Assembly: GCF_037190085.1 (NCBI RefSeq)
Contig: NZ_JBBCJO010000004.1
Span: 1 to 64,000, forward strand
Reading direction: 5' to 3'
DNA from: Gemmatimonas aurantiaca
GTDB taxonomy: Bacteria; Gemmatimonadota; Gemmatimonadetes; Gemmatimonadales; Gemmatimonadaceae
DNA: 64,000 nucleotides
Below, piece after piece: positions 17,464 to 25,136 of the stretch. The notes beneath the pieces are model-generated. The model was not told the origin of the DNA and made no database searches. It was given only the letters and a program-made list of their open reading frames with translations. The position numbers and the translations under genes are program-made. Every line of letters starts with the position of its first letter. Position 1 is the stretch's first letter.

Positions 17464-17997
17464 ATGGCCGAGTCTCCCGTTCAACTTCTGCGCGCACACG
17501 CGCGCCACGCTCCGTGGAATGCACGCGGCCTCGCGGCGCACGCAGCCGCTCTCGTCGACTCGGCGGGTGTGAAGCCCACCAACGCCTCCGCTCGCGCCAT
17601 GCCCAGCGCACGTGCCGTGCGCTTCTACGTGGCCAACGGTCTGCTCGATCGCCCTGAAGGCGCCGGCACCGCCGCCACGTACGGCTATCGCCATCTGCTG
17701 CAGCTGCTCGCCATCAAGATCCGCCAGCGTGAGGGACAGACGCTGGAGTCGATCAAGGCCGAGATGCGTGAAACCACGGGCGATGCGCTCGAACGGCGGG
17801 TCGCGGCGTCACTGGCACCTGCATTGTCACTGCAGATGGATGCCGGCACGATGCGCGCCGGCAGTGCCGTTGCCAGCTGGCGACGCGTTATCGTTGCTGA
17901 AGGCGTGGAGCTGCATGTGCGCGACGATTCGCCGGCAGCCGAAGACGACACGCTGGTGGCGCTGCGCGACAGTCTGCGCCGATCGCTCGGACAGTAG
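17464..17997 (+). CDS. MerR-like transcriptional regulator
   Basis: 177 residues. The recognisable part is at about 48-100: SARAVRFYVANGLLDRPEG...YGYRHLLQLLAIKIRQREGQTLESIKAEM, a MerR-type winged HTH (wing RFYVANGLL...YGYRHLLQL). The C-terminal 70 residues do not show a Cys or known effector-binding motif. The N-terminal 45 residues are unusual for MerR and may be unstructured. ATG at 17464 is used; an upstream start would only add low-confidence sequence. It sits 72 bp before serA on the same strand and may regulate it, but no operator was found. Confidence 0.7.
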   Translation: MAESPVQLLRAHARHAPWNARGLAAHAAALVDSAGVKPTNASARAMPSARAVRFYVANGLLDRPEGAGTAATYGYRHLLQLLAIKIRQREGQTLESIKAEMRETTGDALERRVAASLAPALSLQMDAGTMRAGSAVASWRRVIVAEGVELHVRDDSPAAEDDTLVALRDSLRRSLGQ

Positions 17998-18069
17998 CAG
18001 CCGTCAGAGCAGGAGGCGGCTTCTTTCCGCTTCCTTTGCAGTTTCCCAACTTCCTCCGCGACACAACTG

Positions 18070-19674
18070 ATGTTCCGCGTCCTCGTCACCGACGATGTCG
18101 ACCAAGAAGGCGTAGACCTCCTCACCGCGGAACCCGCGTTGCAGGTGGACGAACTGCCCACGCTCCCCAAGGACGAACTGCTGCGCCGCATCGGGGACTA
18201 CGATGCCATCGTAGGTCGCAGCGCCACACGCATCTCGGCCGAATTGCTGCAGGCCGGCGCGAAACTCAAAGTGGTCGGACGGGCCGGTGTCGGCGTCGAC
18301 AACATCGCGCTCGACGTGGCCACGTCGCTGGGCATCGCGATCATCAATGCGCCGGCCGGCAACACGGTGGCGGTCGCCGAACTGTTCTTCGGCACGGTGA
18401 TCGGTTTGCTGCGACAGTTGCCCACGGCCGCAGCCGCCATGCACGACGGGCGATGGGATCGCTCCAGATTCATGGGCCGCGAACTCAAGGGCAAAACCCT
18501 CGGCATCGTGGGGCTCGGCCGCATCGGCAGTGAAGTGGCCACGCGTGCGCACGCCTTCGGCATGACGGTGATCGCCTACGATCCCTACATCGCCGACGAG
18601 CGGTTTGCCGCGCTGCGTGTACGCCGCGCACCCACGCTCGACGCACTGCTCGGCGAAACGAACATCCTCACGCTGCATGTGCCGCTCACCGACGAAACGC
18701 GCGGCATGATCGGCAAGCGCGAACTCTCGCGACTGCCGGCCCGCTCGGTGGTGGTGAACCTGGCGCGGGGTGGCGTGATCGAAGAAGCCGCCCTGCAAGC
18801 AGCGCTCGAAACCGATCAGCTCCGCGGCGCCGTGCTCGATGTGTTCAGCGTCGAACCGCTCGCGTCCGACAGCCCGCTTCGCGCGCTTCCCAATCTGGTG
18901 CTCACGCCGCATCTCGGCGCGAACACCGTCGAAGCGCAGCGCAATGTCTCTCGCGATGTCTGCGTGGCCGTGCGCGATGCGCTGTTGCGCAACGATCTCT
19001 CGCGCTCCATCAACGTGTCGGGAGCCACCGGTGAGTGGAGCGAACTGCAGAGTGCCATGCTGCTTGCGCGGCGCGCGGCGGCAGTCGCCCGCGCGGTGCT
19101 CGCCGATCAGGGTATGCGGGCGGTGCGTCGCGTCGCGTTGCGCGTGAGCCCCGATCTCGCGCACGGCACGGGCGCCATGCTCGCCGCGGCCGCCGCTGGT
19201 GTCCTCGAAGGTGTGATCGAAACCGACCGTCTCAATCTCATCAACGCGCGGTCGCTCGCCGAAACGCGTGGCCTCGAACTGTCGGTTGCCGAAACGACGG
19301 AACTTGGCACCGGCCGTGCGCTCGAAGTCTCGCTGTCGGGGGGCATGCAGCAGCTTGCCGTGGCTGGCGTCGCGCCAGAAGGCGGCACCCCGCGGCTCAC
19401 ACGCATCGGATCGTTCCATGTGGACGTGAATCCGCGCCAGACACTGCTCGTGCTCACCAACCACGACGTGCCCGGTGTCATCGGTCGGGTGGGGACGCTG
19501 CTGGGCGAACGCGGCGTGAACATCGCCGAATATCATCAGGCCCGTCTGGCGCAGGGCGGTGACGCGCTGGCGGCCGTGTCGGTGGACGGCACGGTGAGTG
19601 AAGAAACACGCAAGGCGCTGCTCGAGCTGTCCGACGTTCGTTCGGCCAGCATCGTGCACTTCCGCGACGAATGA
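18070..19674 (+). CDS. serA: D-3-phosphoglycerate dehydrogenase
   Basis: A 534-residue long-form SerA, first enzyme of serine synthesis (3-phosphoglycerate to 3-phosphohydroxypyruvate with NAD+). Motifs: VGRAGVGVDNIALD, NAD-binding GIVGLGRIGSEVA, LHVPLTDETRGMIG, NLARGGVIEE, catalytic-region LTPHLGANT, an intervening ASB-like domain (about 320-450), and a C-terminal ACT domain (LLVLTNHDVPGVIGRVGTLLGERGVNIAEYH) that likely senses serine. It starts an operon: the FAD dehydrogenase follows after 3 nt, then serB with 4-bp overlap, then a class V aminotransferase. Confidence 0.95.
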   Translation: MFRVLVTDDVDQEGVDLLTAEPALQVDELPTLPKDELLRRIGDYDAIVGRSATRISAELLQAGAKLKVVGRAGVGVDNIALDVATSLGIAIINAPAGNTVAVAELFFGTVIGLLRQLPTAAAAMHDGRWDRSRFMGRELKGKTLGIVGLGRIGSEVATRAHAFGMTVIAYDPYIADERFAALRVRRAPTLDALLGETNILTLHVPLTDETRGMIGKRELSRLPARSVVVNLARGGVIEEAALQAALETDQLRGAVLDVFSVEPLASDSPLRALPNLVLTPHLGANTVEAQRNVSRDVCVAVRDALLRNDLSRSINVSGATGEWSELQSAMLLARRAAAVARAVLADQGMRAVRRVALRVSPDLAHGTGAMLAAAAAGVLEGVIETDRLNLINARSLAETRGLELSVAETTELGTGRALEVSLSGGMQQLAVAGVAPEGGTPRLTRIGSFHVDVNPRQTLLVLTNHDVPGVIGRVGTLLGERGVNIAEYHQARLAQGGDALAAVSVDGTVSEETRKALLELSDVRSASIVHFRDE

Positions 19675-19677
19675 CAC

Positions 19678-21078
19678 GTGCACGGGCACACGACCGTAGG
19701 CACGCTCCCCACCATCACGCACGACGAAGACGTCCGACGCGCGTTTGCCCGTGATGTGTCGGGACTCGAGATGGTGCCCGACATGGTCGCGCGTCCCACC
19801 TCGGTGGCGGAAGTGCGGGAGCTGCTGCGGGCGGCCACGACCGATCGCCTGGCGGTCACACCGGCCGGCGCACAGTCGAGTACCACGGGAGCATCCATCG
19901 TCGATCATGGCGTCCTGCTGTCGCTGCGCGGCCTTTCGCACATCGGCGAAGTCGATACCGATGCGCGCCTGATCCGCGTGGGTGCCGGAGCGATCGTTGC
20001 CGACGTACGACGTGCCGCCGAGGCGGCAGGGCTGCTGTTCACGCCCGATCCCACCAGCGAGGAAGAGAGCACCATCGGCGGCGCCATTGCCTGCAATGCC
20101 TCGGGAGCGCGTTCGTTGCGTTACGGCGCGACCGGTCCGCATGTCCGGGCATTGACGGTACTGCTGGCCAACGGCGAGCAACTCGAACTGCGTCGTCCCG
20201 CGCTCGAGAAGAACACGGTGGGATATCCCATTGCCCACGATCCGGTCGACTGGTTCGTGGGCAGTGAGGGCACCCTGGGCGTGGTGGTGGAAGCCGAGTT
20301 CGCCCTGCACGCACTGCCACCGCAGGTGCTCGGTCTCGCCGTACCGTTCGTGAACGAGGCGGACGCACTGGCCTTCGTGGTGGCTGCACGCCGCGCGGGT
20401 GATGTGCATCCCCGCTGTCTCGAATTTTTCGATCAGGGCGCGATGGAGATCGCGCGCACGGCCGAAGGTGGCGGCGCCTGGGCGCCGGGCATCTCGGCCA
20501 TGGTGTACGTCGAAGAGACGGGCGCCGATGACAGCGATACCGAATTGCCACTCGACGCCTGGCTGGCGCTGGCCGAGGCGCATCACGCCTCCACCGAAGA
20601 CATCCGGGTGTACGATTCCGCGAGTGCGCTGAACGATGCACGGCGCATGCGCCATGCCGTGCCGGCCACCATGAACGAGCGCGGAGCCGCACGACGCGCT
20701 TTTGGCGGACGCAAGGTCAGCACCGACTGGGCCGTGCCGTATCCACGGCTCGCCGAAGCGCTCACGATGGCCCGGCGTTTCGCCGACGAAGCCGGTACCC
20801 CGCGCGGGATTGCGTATGGCCATGCCGGCAATGGCCACCCGCATCAGAACATCATCGCGCAGGATACCGACGAACTCGCCCGCATCGAACGGGTGGTGTA
20901 CGCCACACTGGAAGCCGTGATCGCGATGGGGGGGACCGTGGCCGCCGAGCATGGCATCGGAAAGATCAAGCGGCGGTGGCTGCCACTGCAGGCCAGCGAC
21001 GTACAGCAGCGCGTGATGCGCGCACTCAAGCGTGAGCTCGATCCTCTCGGATTGCTCGCACCGGGGAATGTGTTGTGA
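19678..21078 (+). CDS. FAD-linked 2-hydroxyacid dehydrogenase, candidate D-2-hydroxyglutarate dehydrogenase
   Basis: 466 residues of the GlcD/D2HGDH/D-lactate dehydrogenase family: N-terminal FAD_binding_4 domain (VARPTSVAEVRELL, VTPAGAQSSTTGAS, IRVGAGAIVADV, TIGGAIACNASGARSLRYG) and C-terminal FAD-oxidase_C domain with GYAGNGHPHQN-type YGHAGNGHPHQNI and AAEHGIGKIKRRWLP. It starts with GTG 3 nt after serA and overlaps serB by 4 bp. In Pseudomonas, SerA reduces 2-oxoglutarate to D-2-hydroxyglutarate, regenerating NAD+, and a D2HGDH of this family re-oxidises the product. The location here makes that role the best inference; D-lactate or glycolate are alternatives. Confidence 0.88.
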   Translation: MHGHTTVGTLPTITHDEDVRRAFARDVSGLEMVPDMVARPTSVAEVRELLRAATTDRLAVTPAGAQSSTTGASIVDHGVLLSLRGLSHIGEVDTDARLIRVGAGAIVADVRRAAEAAGLLFTPDPTSEEESTIGGAIACNASGARSLRYGATGPHVRALTVLLANGEQLELRRPALEKNTVGYPIAHDPVDWFVGSEGTLGVVVEAEFALHALPPQVLGLAVPFVNEADALAFVVAARRAGDVHPRCLEFFDQGAMEIARTAEGGGAWAPGISAMVYVEETGADDSDTELPLDAWLALAEAHHASTEDIRVYDSASALNDARRMRHAVPATMNERGAARRAFGGRKVSTDWAVPYPRLAEALTMARRFADEAGTPRGIAYGHAGNGHPHQNIIAQDTDELARIERVVYATLEAVIAMGGTVAAEHGIGKIKRRWLPLQASDVQQRVMRALKRELDPLGLLAPGNVL

Positions 21079-21770
21079 GCACCAGGAGCGCCTCGGTGGC
21101 GTACGGAAGGCCACGCTTCAAGACCGTCGTATTCGATGTGGATTCCACTCTCGCCAGCATCGAAGGCATCGACTGGTTGGCCACACTGCGCGACGCCGCG
21201 ACCGCACGGGAGTGTGAAACACTCACCGCACGGGCCATGGATGGCGAGATCCCCATCGACGCCGCCTACACGCAGCGACTCGAACGGATCCGCCCCACTG
21301 GCGCGGAACTGCTGATGCTGAGTGATGCCTACCAGCAAGCCATCGTGCCGCGCATGCCGGAGCTGGTGCGTGCATTGCTCGACGCCCGCGTGCATGTGCA
21401 TATGCTGAGCGGTGGGTTGCGTGCCGCCATCGTTCCCCTGGCATTGCACCTGGGCGTTGCCGCGGACCGGGTGCATGCCGTGTCGCTCGTGCGCGATACC
21501 GATGGCACGTTCAGTCTGCTCGACGGAGCGCAGCCGCTGGCCACACAACAGGGCAAGCCGCAGATCGTGAACGCCCTGCGGCTGCGCGGCCCCGTGGCGA
21601 TGGTGGGCGATGGCAGCACCGATGCGGCCGTGCGTGGCGTGGTGGACGCCTTCTTCGCCTTCACCGGTGTGGCCCGTCGCGAAAAAGTGGTCGCCGTGGC
21701 GGACGCCGAAGCGAATTCGGTGGACGCATTGTATCCCCTGCTGTTCGATCGCGGTTCGATCCTGGTTTGA
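21075..21770 (+). CDS. serB: Phosphoserine phosphatase-like HAD enzyme
   Basis: 231-residue HAD-superfamily phosphatase with motif I VVFDVDSTL (Asp21 and Asp23), the substrate Ser region MLSGG, and motif IV VGDGSTDAAV. Product release of serine from O-phosphoserine fits the operon. The start is GTG overlapping the stop of the preceding gene by 4 bp, which implies translational coupling. The helical cap region is short compared with longer SerB forms that carry ACT domains. Confidence 0.88.
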   Translation: MSTRSASVAYGRPRFKTVVFDVDSTLASIEGIDWLATLRDAATARECETLTARAMDGEIPIDAAYTQRLERIRPTGAELLMLSDAYQQAIVPRMPELVRALLDARVHVHMLSGGLRAAIVPLALHLGVAADRVHAVSLVRDTDGTFSLLDGAQPLATQQGKPQIVNALRLRGPVAMVGDGSTDAAVRGVVDAFFAFTGVARREKVVAVADAEANSVDALYPLLFDRGSILV

Positions 21771-21779
21771 AAGCAGATC

Positions 21780-21812
21780 CCTGAGCAACACCTGAGCAAC
21801 ACCTGAGCGACT
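21780..21812 (+). repeat. 11-bp tandem repeat between serB and aminotransferase
   Basis: Two exact copies of CCTGAGCAACA (21780-21790, 21791-21801) and a third degenerate copy (CCTGAGCGACT, 21802-21812) fill the spacer just before the ATG at 21814. They displace a normal Shine-Dalgarno, so the downstream gene may be poorly initiated unless coupled. Confidence 0.6.
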
Positions 21813-21813
21813 C

Positions 21814-22914
21814 ATGAGCGACTTCGGCACGTTTTTTCTGCCCGGCCCCACGGAAGTGCATCCCGATGTGCTGCGGGCGATGCTGCAGCCCATGCTGCCC
21901 CATCGGGGTGCCGCCTTCGAAGCGCTGTTCGCGCGTATTCAGGCGGGCCTCAAACCCATCTTCCGGACGACCCGGCCGGTGTACGTGTCGAGTTCGAGCG
22001 CCACGGGTCTCATGGAAGCCGCCATCCGGTGCGCGCGGCCGGGCGCCATTCTGTGTCTGGTGAACGGCGCGTTCAGCGAGCGTTTCGCCAACATCGCGCA
22101 GTCGTGCGGACGTGAATCCACCGTGATCGGCGGCGATTGGAGCATGCCCGTATCGCTCGACGTGGTGGAAACCGCGCTGCAGCGCGGCGGATATGCGGCG
22201 CTCACGGTGGTGCATTCCGAAACCAGCACCGGCGTGCTCACCGAACTCGAGCCGCTCGCCCGTCTCGCGCATCGGTACGACTGCGCCGTGCTGGTGGATT
22301 CGGTGACCGGACTGGCCGGCGTCCCGGTGGAAACGGACGCCTGGGAACTCGATTTTGTGCTCACCGGATCACAGAAGGCGCTGGCGTTGCCGCCCGGGCT
22401 CGCATTCGGCGTGGCCAGCGAGAAGTTCATCGGCGAAGCCAGGGCGGCGGGCGGGCGGGGATTGTATTTCGACCTCGTGGAGTTCGAGCAGTACATCCAC
22501 AGGAACCAGACCCCCAATACGCCCGCCTTGTCGTTGCTGTACGCCACGGCCGTGCAGGGCGAGCGCATCGCGCAGGAAACCATCGAGCGGCGATGGGACC
22601 GGCACACGGCCATGTCCGAGCACACGCACAGTTGGGTGCACGAACTGCGCGCGCGAGTGGGTGCCGAATTCTCGGTGTATGCGCCGGATGGCGCGGCGAG
22701 TCACACGGTTACCGCCGTGTCGTTGCCCCCGCAGCTCCAGGGCGATGCCGTGGTGCAGGCCGTGGCCAGGCGCGGCTTCGTGATCGGCGGCGGCTACGGC
22801 AAGCTCAAGAGCAGCACCTTTCGTATCGGCCACATGGGCGATCACACCATGGAAGGACTCGAGCGAGTGCTGGAAGCGACGGCGGAGGCGGTGGAGGAGA
22901 TTCTGGACGGGTGA
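21814..22914 (+). CDS. Class V PLP aminotransferase, probable phosphoserine aminotransferase role
   Basis: 366 residues. PLP-binding Lys188 lies in LTGSQKALALPPG, the pattern of the serine-pyruvate/alanine-glyoxylate branch of class V; N-terminal LPGPTEVHPDVLRAM and SSSATGLMEAAI are also diagnostic. As the last gene of a serA-dehydrogenase-serB operon it most likely converts 3-phosphohydroxypyruvate with glutamate to O-phosphoserine, the missing SerC step; this branch does contain such enzymes, but serine-glyoxylate aminotransferase is a real alternative. The spacer before it holds the 11-bp repeats. Confidence 0.82.
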   Translation: MSDFGTFFLPGPTEVHPDVLRAMLQPMLPHRGAAFEALFARIQAGLKPIFRTTRPVYVSSSSATGLMEAAIRCARPGAILCLVNGAFSERFANIAQSCGRESTVIGGDWSMPVSLDVVETALQRGGYAALTVVHSETSTGVLTELEPLARLAHRYDCAVLVDSVTGLAGVPVETDAWELDFVLTGSQKALALPPGLAFGVASEKFIGEARAAGGRGLYFDLVEFEQYIHRNQTPNTPALSLLYATAVQGERIAQETIERRWDRHTAMSEHTHSWVHELRARVGAEFSVYAPDGAASHTVTAVSLPPQLQGDAVVQAVARRGFVIGGGYGKLKSSTFRIGHMGDHTMEGLERVLEATAEAVEEILDG

Positions 22915-22915
22915 T

Positions 22916-22943
22916 AATTAAGCGAACCGGCATTTGCTTGATT
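22916..22943 (+). terminator. Possible terminator stem-loop after serine operon
   Basis: Imperfect arms AATTAAGCGAA (22916-22926) and TTTGCTTGATT (22933-22943), 9 of 11 pairs, with a 6-nt loop, starting immediately after the stop. No clean T-tract follows. Locally AT-rich. Confidence 0.35.
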
Positions 22944-23071
22944 AGCGAAAGGCCAAAAACAACTCCCTTAATTGGGCTGCTCTGCTGGGGTATTGGATGA
23001 CGTCGGAAGGATCATGCGACCGGATTCGTGATGGATGTCCTGCTTGGGGAGAGGGCCGCAAATTGTGAAGG

Positions 23072-23086
23072 GCGCCCTACGGGCGC
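23072..23086. repeat. Short hairpin GCGCCC-TAC-GGGCGC
   Basis: A perfect 6-bp stem with a 3-nt loop in the 439-bp gap between the serine operon and the DUF3568 gene. This gap (22915-23353) contains no supported gene but at least four distinct inverted repeats. Confidence 0.4.
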
Positions 23087-23115
23087 GATAAAGCAGGATG
23101 AACAACAGGATACCG

Positions 23116-23189
23116 GCAGGATACCAGCGATGGGTCCGGTATCCCGACGTCTTCGTCGTGCATGGGGAACCATCCCGCTGGTATCCTGC
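23116..23189. repeat. REP-like nested inverted repeat
   Basis: 14-bp perfect arms GCAGGATACCAGCG (23116-23129) and CGCTGGTATCCTGC (23176-23189). A second overlapping pair, GGATACCGG (23108-23116) and CCGGTATCC (23136-23144), uses the same GGATACC word, so alternative hairpins are possible. The outer pair is extended by ATGG/CCAT with two unpaired bases. This looks like a REP-type or regulatory RNA structure; other copies were not seen in the window. Confidence 0.6.
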
Positions 23190-23235
23190 AGTTGATCCTC
23201 TGATCGCCGCCGTAAGCGGCCCCACATCAGCGGAC

Positions 23236-23326
23236 GTGGGTTTGAAGATGACCTGCCGGGTCCTGGTGCGCGTCCCGCGTCACCGGGCCCGTCACCCGAA
23301 ACCCTGCAGGTCACCCCCAAACCCAC
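23236..23326 (-). repeat. Long-hairpin dispersed repeat, copy A
   Basis: Arms 23236-23261 and 23301-23326 are 26 nt each and complementary at 22 positions, with a 39-nt spacer. The right arm (core TCACCCCCAAACCCA) closely matches the right arm of copy B at 46053-46078, and both are preceded by CCGTCACCCG. It lies 27 nt beyond the stop of the minus-strand DUF3568 gene, so it is at the 3' end of that transcript. Confidence 0.6.
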
Positions 23327-23353
23327 CGCCTACGACCCGTTGCCGCTTCAATT

Positions 23354-23749
23354 TCACTTCACGATCCGATCCAGCACCCGCTTCGCGAGATCCTTGTCGT
23401 AGTCCACGACATTCTTTTTCGCGATCACCTCCACGGCCGCGACCTCGTCGCTGGAGCGTTTGATCTCCACGGTGACTTCATTGTCACCCATCTTGCCCAC
23501 GAGCCGGCGCAACGCACCGCTGTTTTCGGTGCTCTGCCCCGTCTCGCTGATGCTCATGGCGCTGAATGCCGACTGCGCCTTGCCGAACACCGCATTCACC
23601 GAACCCGGAACCGACGCTGAGGCTCCCCGCTGCGTGTAGGCAATGGCAGCACCGGCGCCCGCTCCGGCAGCCACCAGGAAGCAGCCGCTGGTGGACATGG
23701 TGACGGTGGCGATCAGGGCAAACGGAAGAGCGCGGGAGAAACGTGGCAT
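23354..23749 (-). CDS. DUF3568 family lipoprotein
   Basis: 131 residues with lipobox STSGC (Cys23), followed by a Gly/Ala helix (VAAGAGAGAAIAYTQRG) and a domain typical of DUF3568 (VNAVFGKAQSAFSAM...GKMGDNEVTVEIKRSSDEVAAVEVIAKK). These are small periplasmic lipoproteins of unknown function. Monocistronic by position: opposite strand to both neighbours. The long-hairpin repeat copy A follows its stop. Confidence 0.8.
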   Translation of the reverse strand: MPRFSRALPFALIATVTMSTSGCFLVAAGAGAGAAIAYTQRGASASVPGSVNAVFGKAQSAFSAMSISETGQSTENSGALRRLVGKMGDNEVTVEIKRSSDEVAAVEVIAKKNVVDYDKDLAKRVLDRIVK

Positions 23750-23819
23750 GGCGGTGCTCGTGGAAGAGTGAAGGTGTGCTCACATACCCGACATACCCGG
23801 CCGTGCGGGCGAGGTTCTG

Positions 23820-24950
23820 ATGCGGCAGCCCCCACAGCGCGATCGAGATAGCTTGCACATCATCATGTCACCTTCCCCTTCCTCCTGGATTCCCCGCCTC
23901 GATCGCGATCGTCTGGCGATCCTGCCGCCCGCCCCCGCGATCGAGGCCTCCGACATCGCCGACCGGGTACGCGGCATGCTGCTCGGCGTGGCCATCGGCG
24001 ATGCGCTGGGCAATCGCACGGAGCGCATGAACCCCGATGAACGGGCAGCGGAATACGGATACATCTCGGGGTACCTGCCAAGCCGGTATGCGGGCGGACG
24101 TCCTGCCGGCACACCGAGCGACGATACCCAACTGACCTTCCGGGCCGTCGAACAGTTGCTGGCCGACGGTGCCGTCGATGCCGACGAACTCGCCTTCCGT
24201 ATTGCCAACGACCGCATCTTCGGCATCGGCCGGGCCACGCGCGATTTCTGCAACGCCCTGCGCACGGGCGCACCGTGGTGGGAGGCTACCCAGGTCAGCG
24301 CCGGCAACGGCGCGCTGATGCGTATCGCCCCCACCGTGTTGCCGCATCTGGTGAGCGGCGGGACGCAGGTCTGGTACGACACCGCGCTGTCGGCCGCCGT
24401 GACACACAACGATCCCCTGGCCATCGCCAGCAGTGTGGCCTGGGTCGCGCTGCTATGGCGCCTGCTCGATGGCGATGTCCCCGAATCACCGGCCGAGTGG
24501 CTCGAGACCTACGTGGAAGTACTGCGCGTGCTCGATCAGGGGCAGACCTACGAAACCCGCGTGCACCAGGGCGCCCTCGCACACTGGCGCGGCAGTCTGT
24601 CGGATTTCCTGGACACCCACGTGCGCGATGCCATCACGCACCGGCACACCGTGCGCGATACCGGCAGGGCCTGGTACAGCGGCGCCTATCTGCTGGAGAC
24701 CGTGCCGGCCGTCATGCACATCGTGGCGCAGCATGGCCGCGATCCCCAGGAGGCCATGCTGGTGGCGGTGAACGACACACGGGACAACGACACCATCGCC
24801 GCCATCGTGGGCGCCGCCATGGGCGCCGCCTATGGGACCGCCTGGATTCCCACCGACTGGCGGGATGGGCTACTGGGCCGCGTCAACGGGGACGACGACG
24901 GGCGGGTGTTCGAGCTGGCGGACGCGGCGGTGGCGCGGTTTGTGAGGTGA
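23820..24950 (+). CDS. ADP-ribosylglycohydrolase family protein
   Basis: 376 residues of the DraG/ADPRH fold. Motifs: GVAIGDALGNRTE, the metal-binding SDDTQLTF, SAGNGALMRIAP, and the C-terminal metal-binding DTRDNDTIAAIVGAAMGA. These supply the acidic residues of the di-metal centre, so it is likely active as a hydrolase that removes ADP-ribose from proteins or small molecules (DraG reactivates nitrogenase reductase in some bacteria, but nothing nitrogen-fixing is seen here). Start at 23820 has GAGG 5 nt upstream; an alternative ATG lies at 23865. The Fic gene follows 186 bp downstream after the palindrome array. Confidence 0.9.
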   Translation: MRQPPQRDRDSLHIIMSPSPSSWIPRLDRDRLAILPPAPAIEASDIADRVRGMLLGVAIGDALGNRTERMNPDERAAEYGYISGYLPSRYAGGRPAGTPSDDTQLTFRAVEQLLADGAVDADELAFRIANDRIFGIGRATRDFCNALRTGAPWWEATQVSAGNGALMRIAPTVLPHLVSGGTQVWYDTALSAAVTHNDPLAIASSVAWVALLWRLLDGDVPESPAEWLETYVEVLRVLDQGQTYETRVHQGALAHWRGSLSDFLDTHVRDAITHRHTVRDTGRAWYSGAYLLETVPAVMHIVAQHGRDPQEAMLVAVNDTRDNDTIAAIVGAAMGAAYGTAWIPTDWRDGLLGRVNGDDDGRVFELADAAVARFVR

Positions 24951-24972
24951 GGGTTCGTCGTCTGTGTCGACG

Positions 24973-25126
24973 TTTCTACTAATTTGACAACAATTAGTAG
25001 AAAATTGACATTTCCCATGGCCAAATTCTACTAATTTAGCAGACATTAGTAAGAAATGGACATTCAATGAGGTGGCGAATACGTCATTTTCTACTAATTT
25101 AGTATTAATTAGTAGATTCCTGACAT
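24973..25126. promoter_or_regulatory. Three palindromic AT-rich repeats upstream of fic
   Basis: Three copies of a unit reading TTCTACTAATT, a 7-nt spacer, then AATTAGTAGAA, followed at a constant distance by GACAT. Copy 1: arms 24973-24984 and 24992-25003, perfect over 12 bp; copy 2: 25026-25036 and 25044-25055, degenerate right arm; copy 3: 25090-25099 and 25107-25116, perfect over 10 bp. Palindrome centres at 24988, 25040 and 25103 are 52 and 63 bp apart, close to five and six helical turns. In all three the GACAT word begins 19 bp past the centre; in copy 1 it forms TTGACA, a good -35 element. The block is markedly AT-rich against its surroundings. Likely operators; the factor is unproven. 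Confidence 0.85.
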
Positions 25127-25136
25127 AACCAGAAAC

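Noticed and set aside
18004..21114. A 1036-codon minus-strand frame across serA and the FAD dehydrogenase
   Set aside because: It is antisense to two genes with complete enzyme motifs and shows no domain of its own.
24830..25024. A minus-strand small ORF through the repeat array
   Set aside because: It is a translation of the palindromic repeats and of the end of the ADP-ribosylglycohydrolase in antisense; no ribosome-binding site and no similarity to a protein.
24973..25126. The three fic-upstream repeats as a CRISPR array
   Set aside because: Repeats are palindromic, degenerate, only three, and unevenly spaced by promoter-type DNA; no cas genes nearby.
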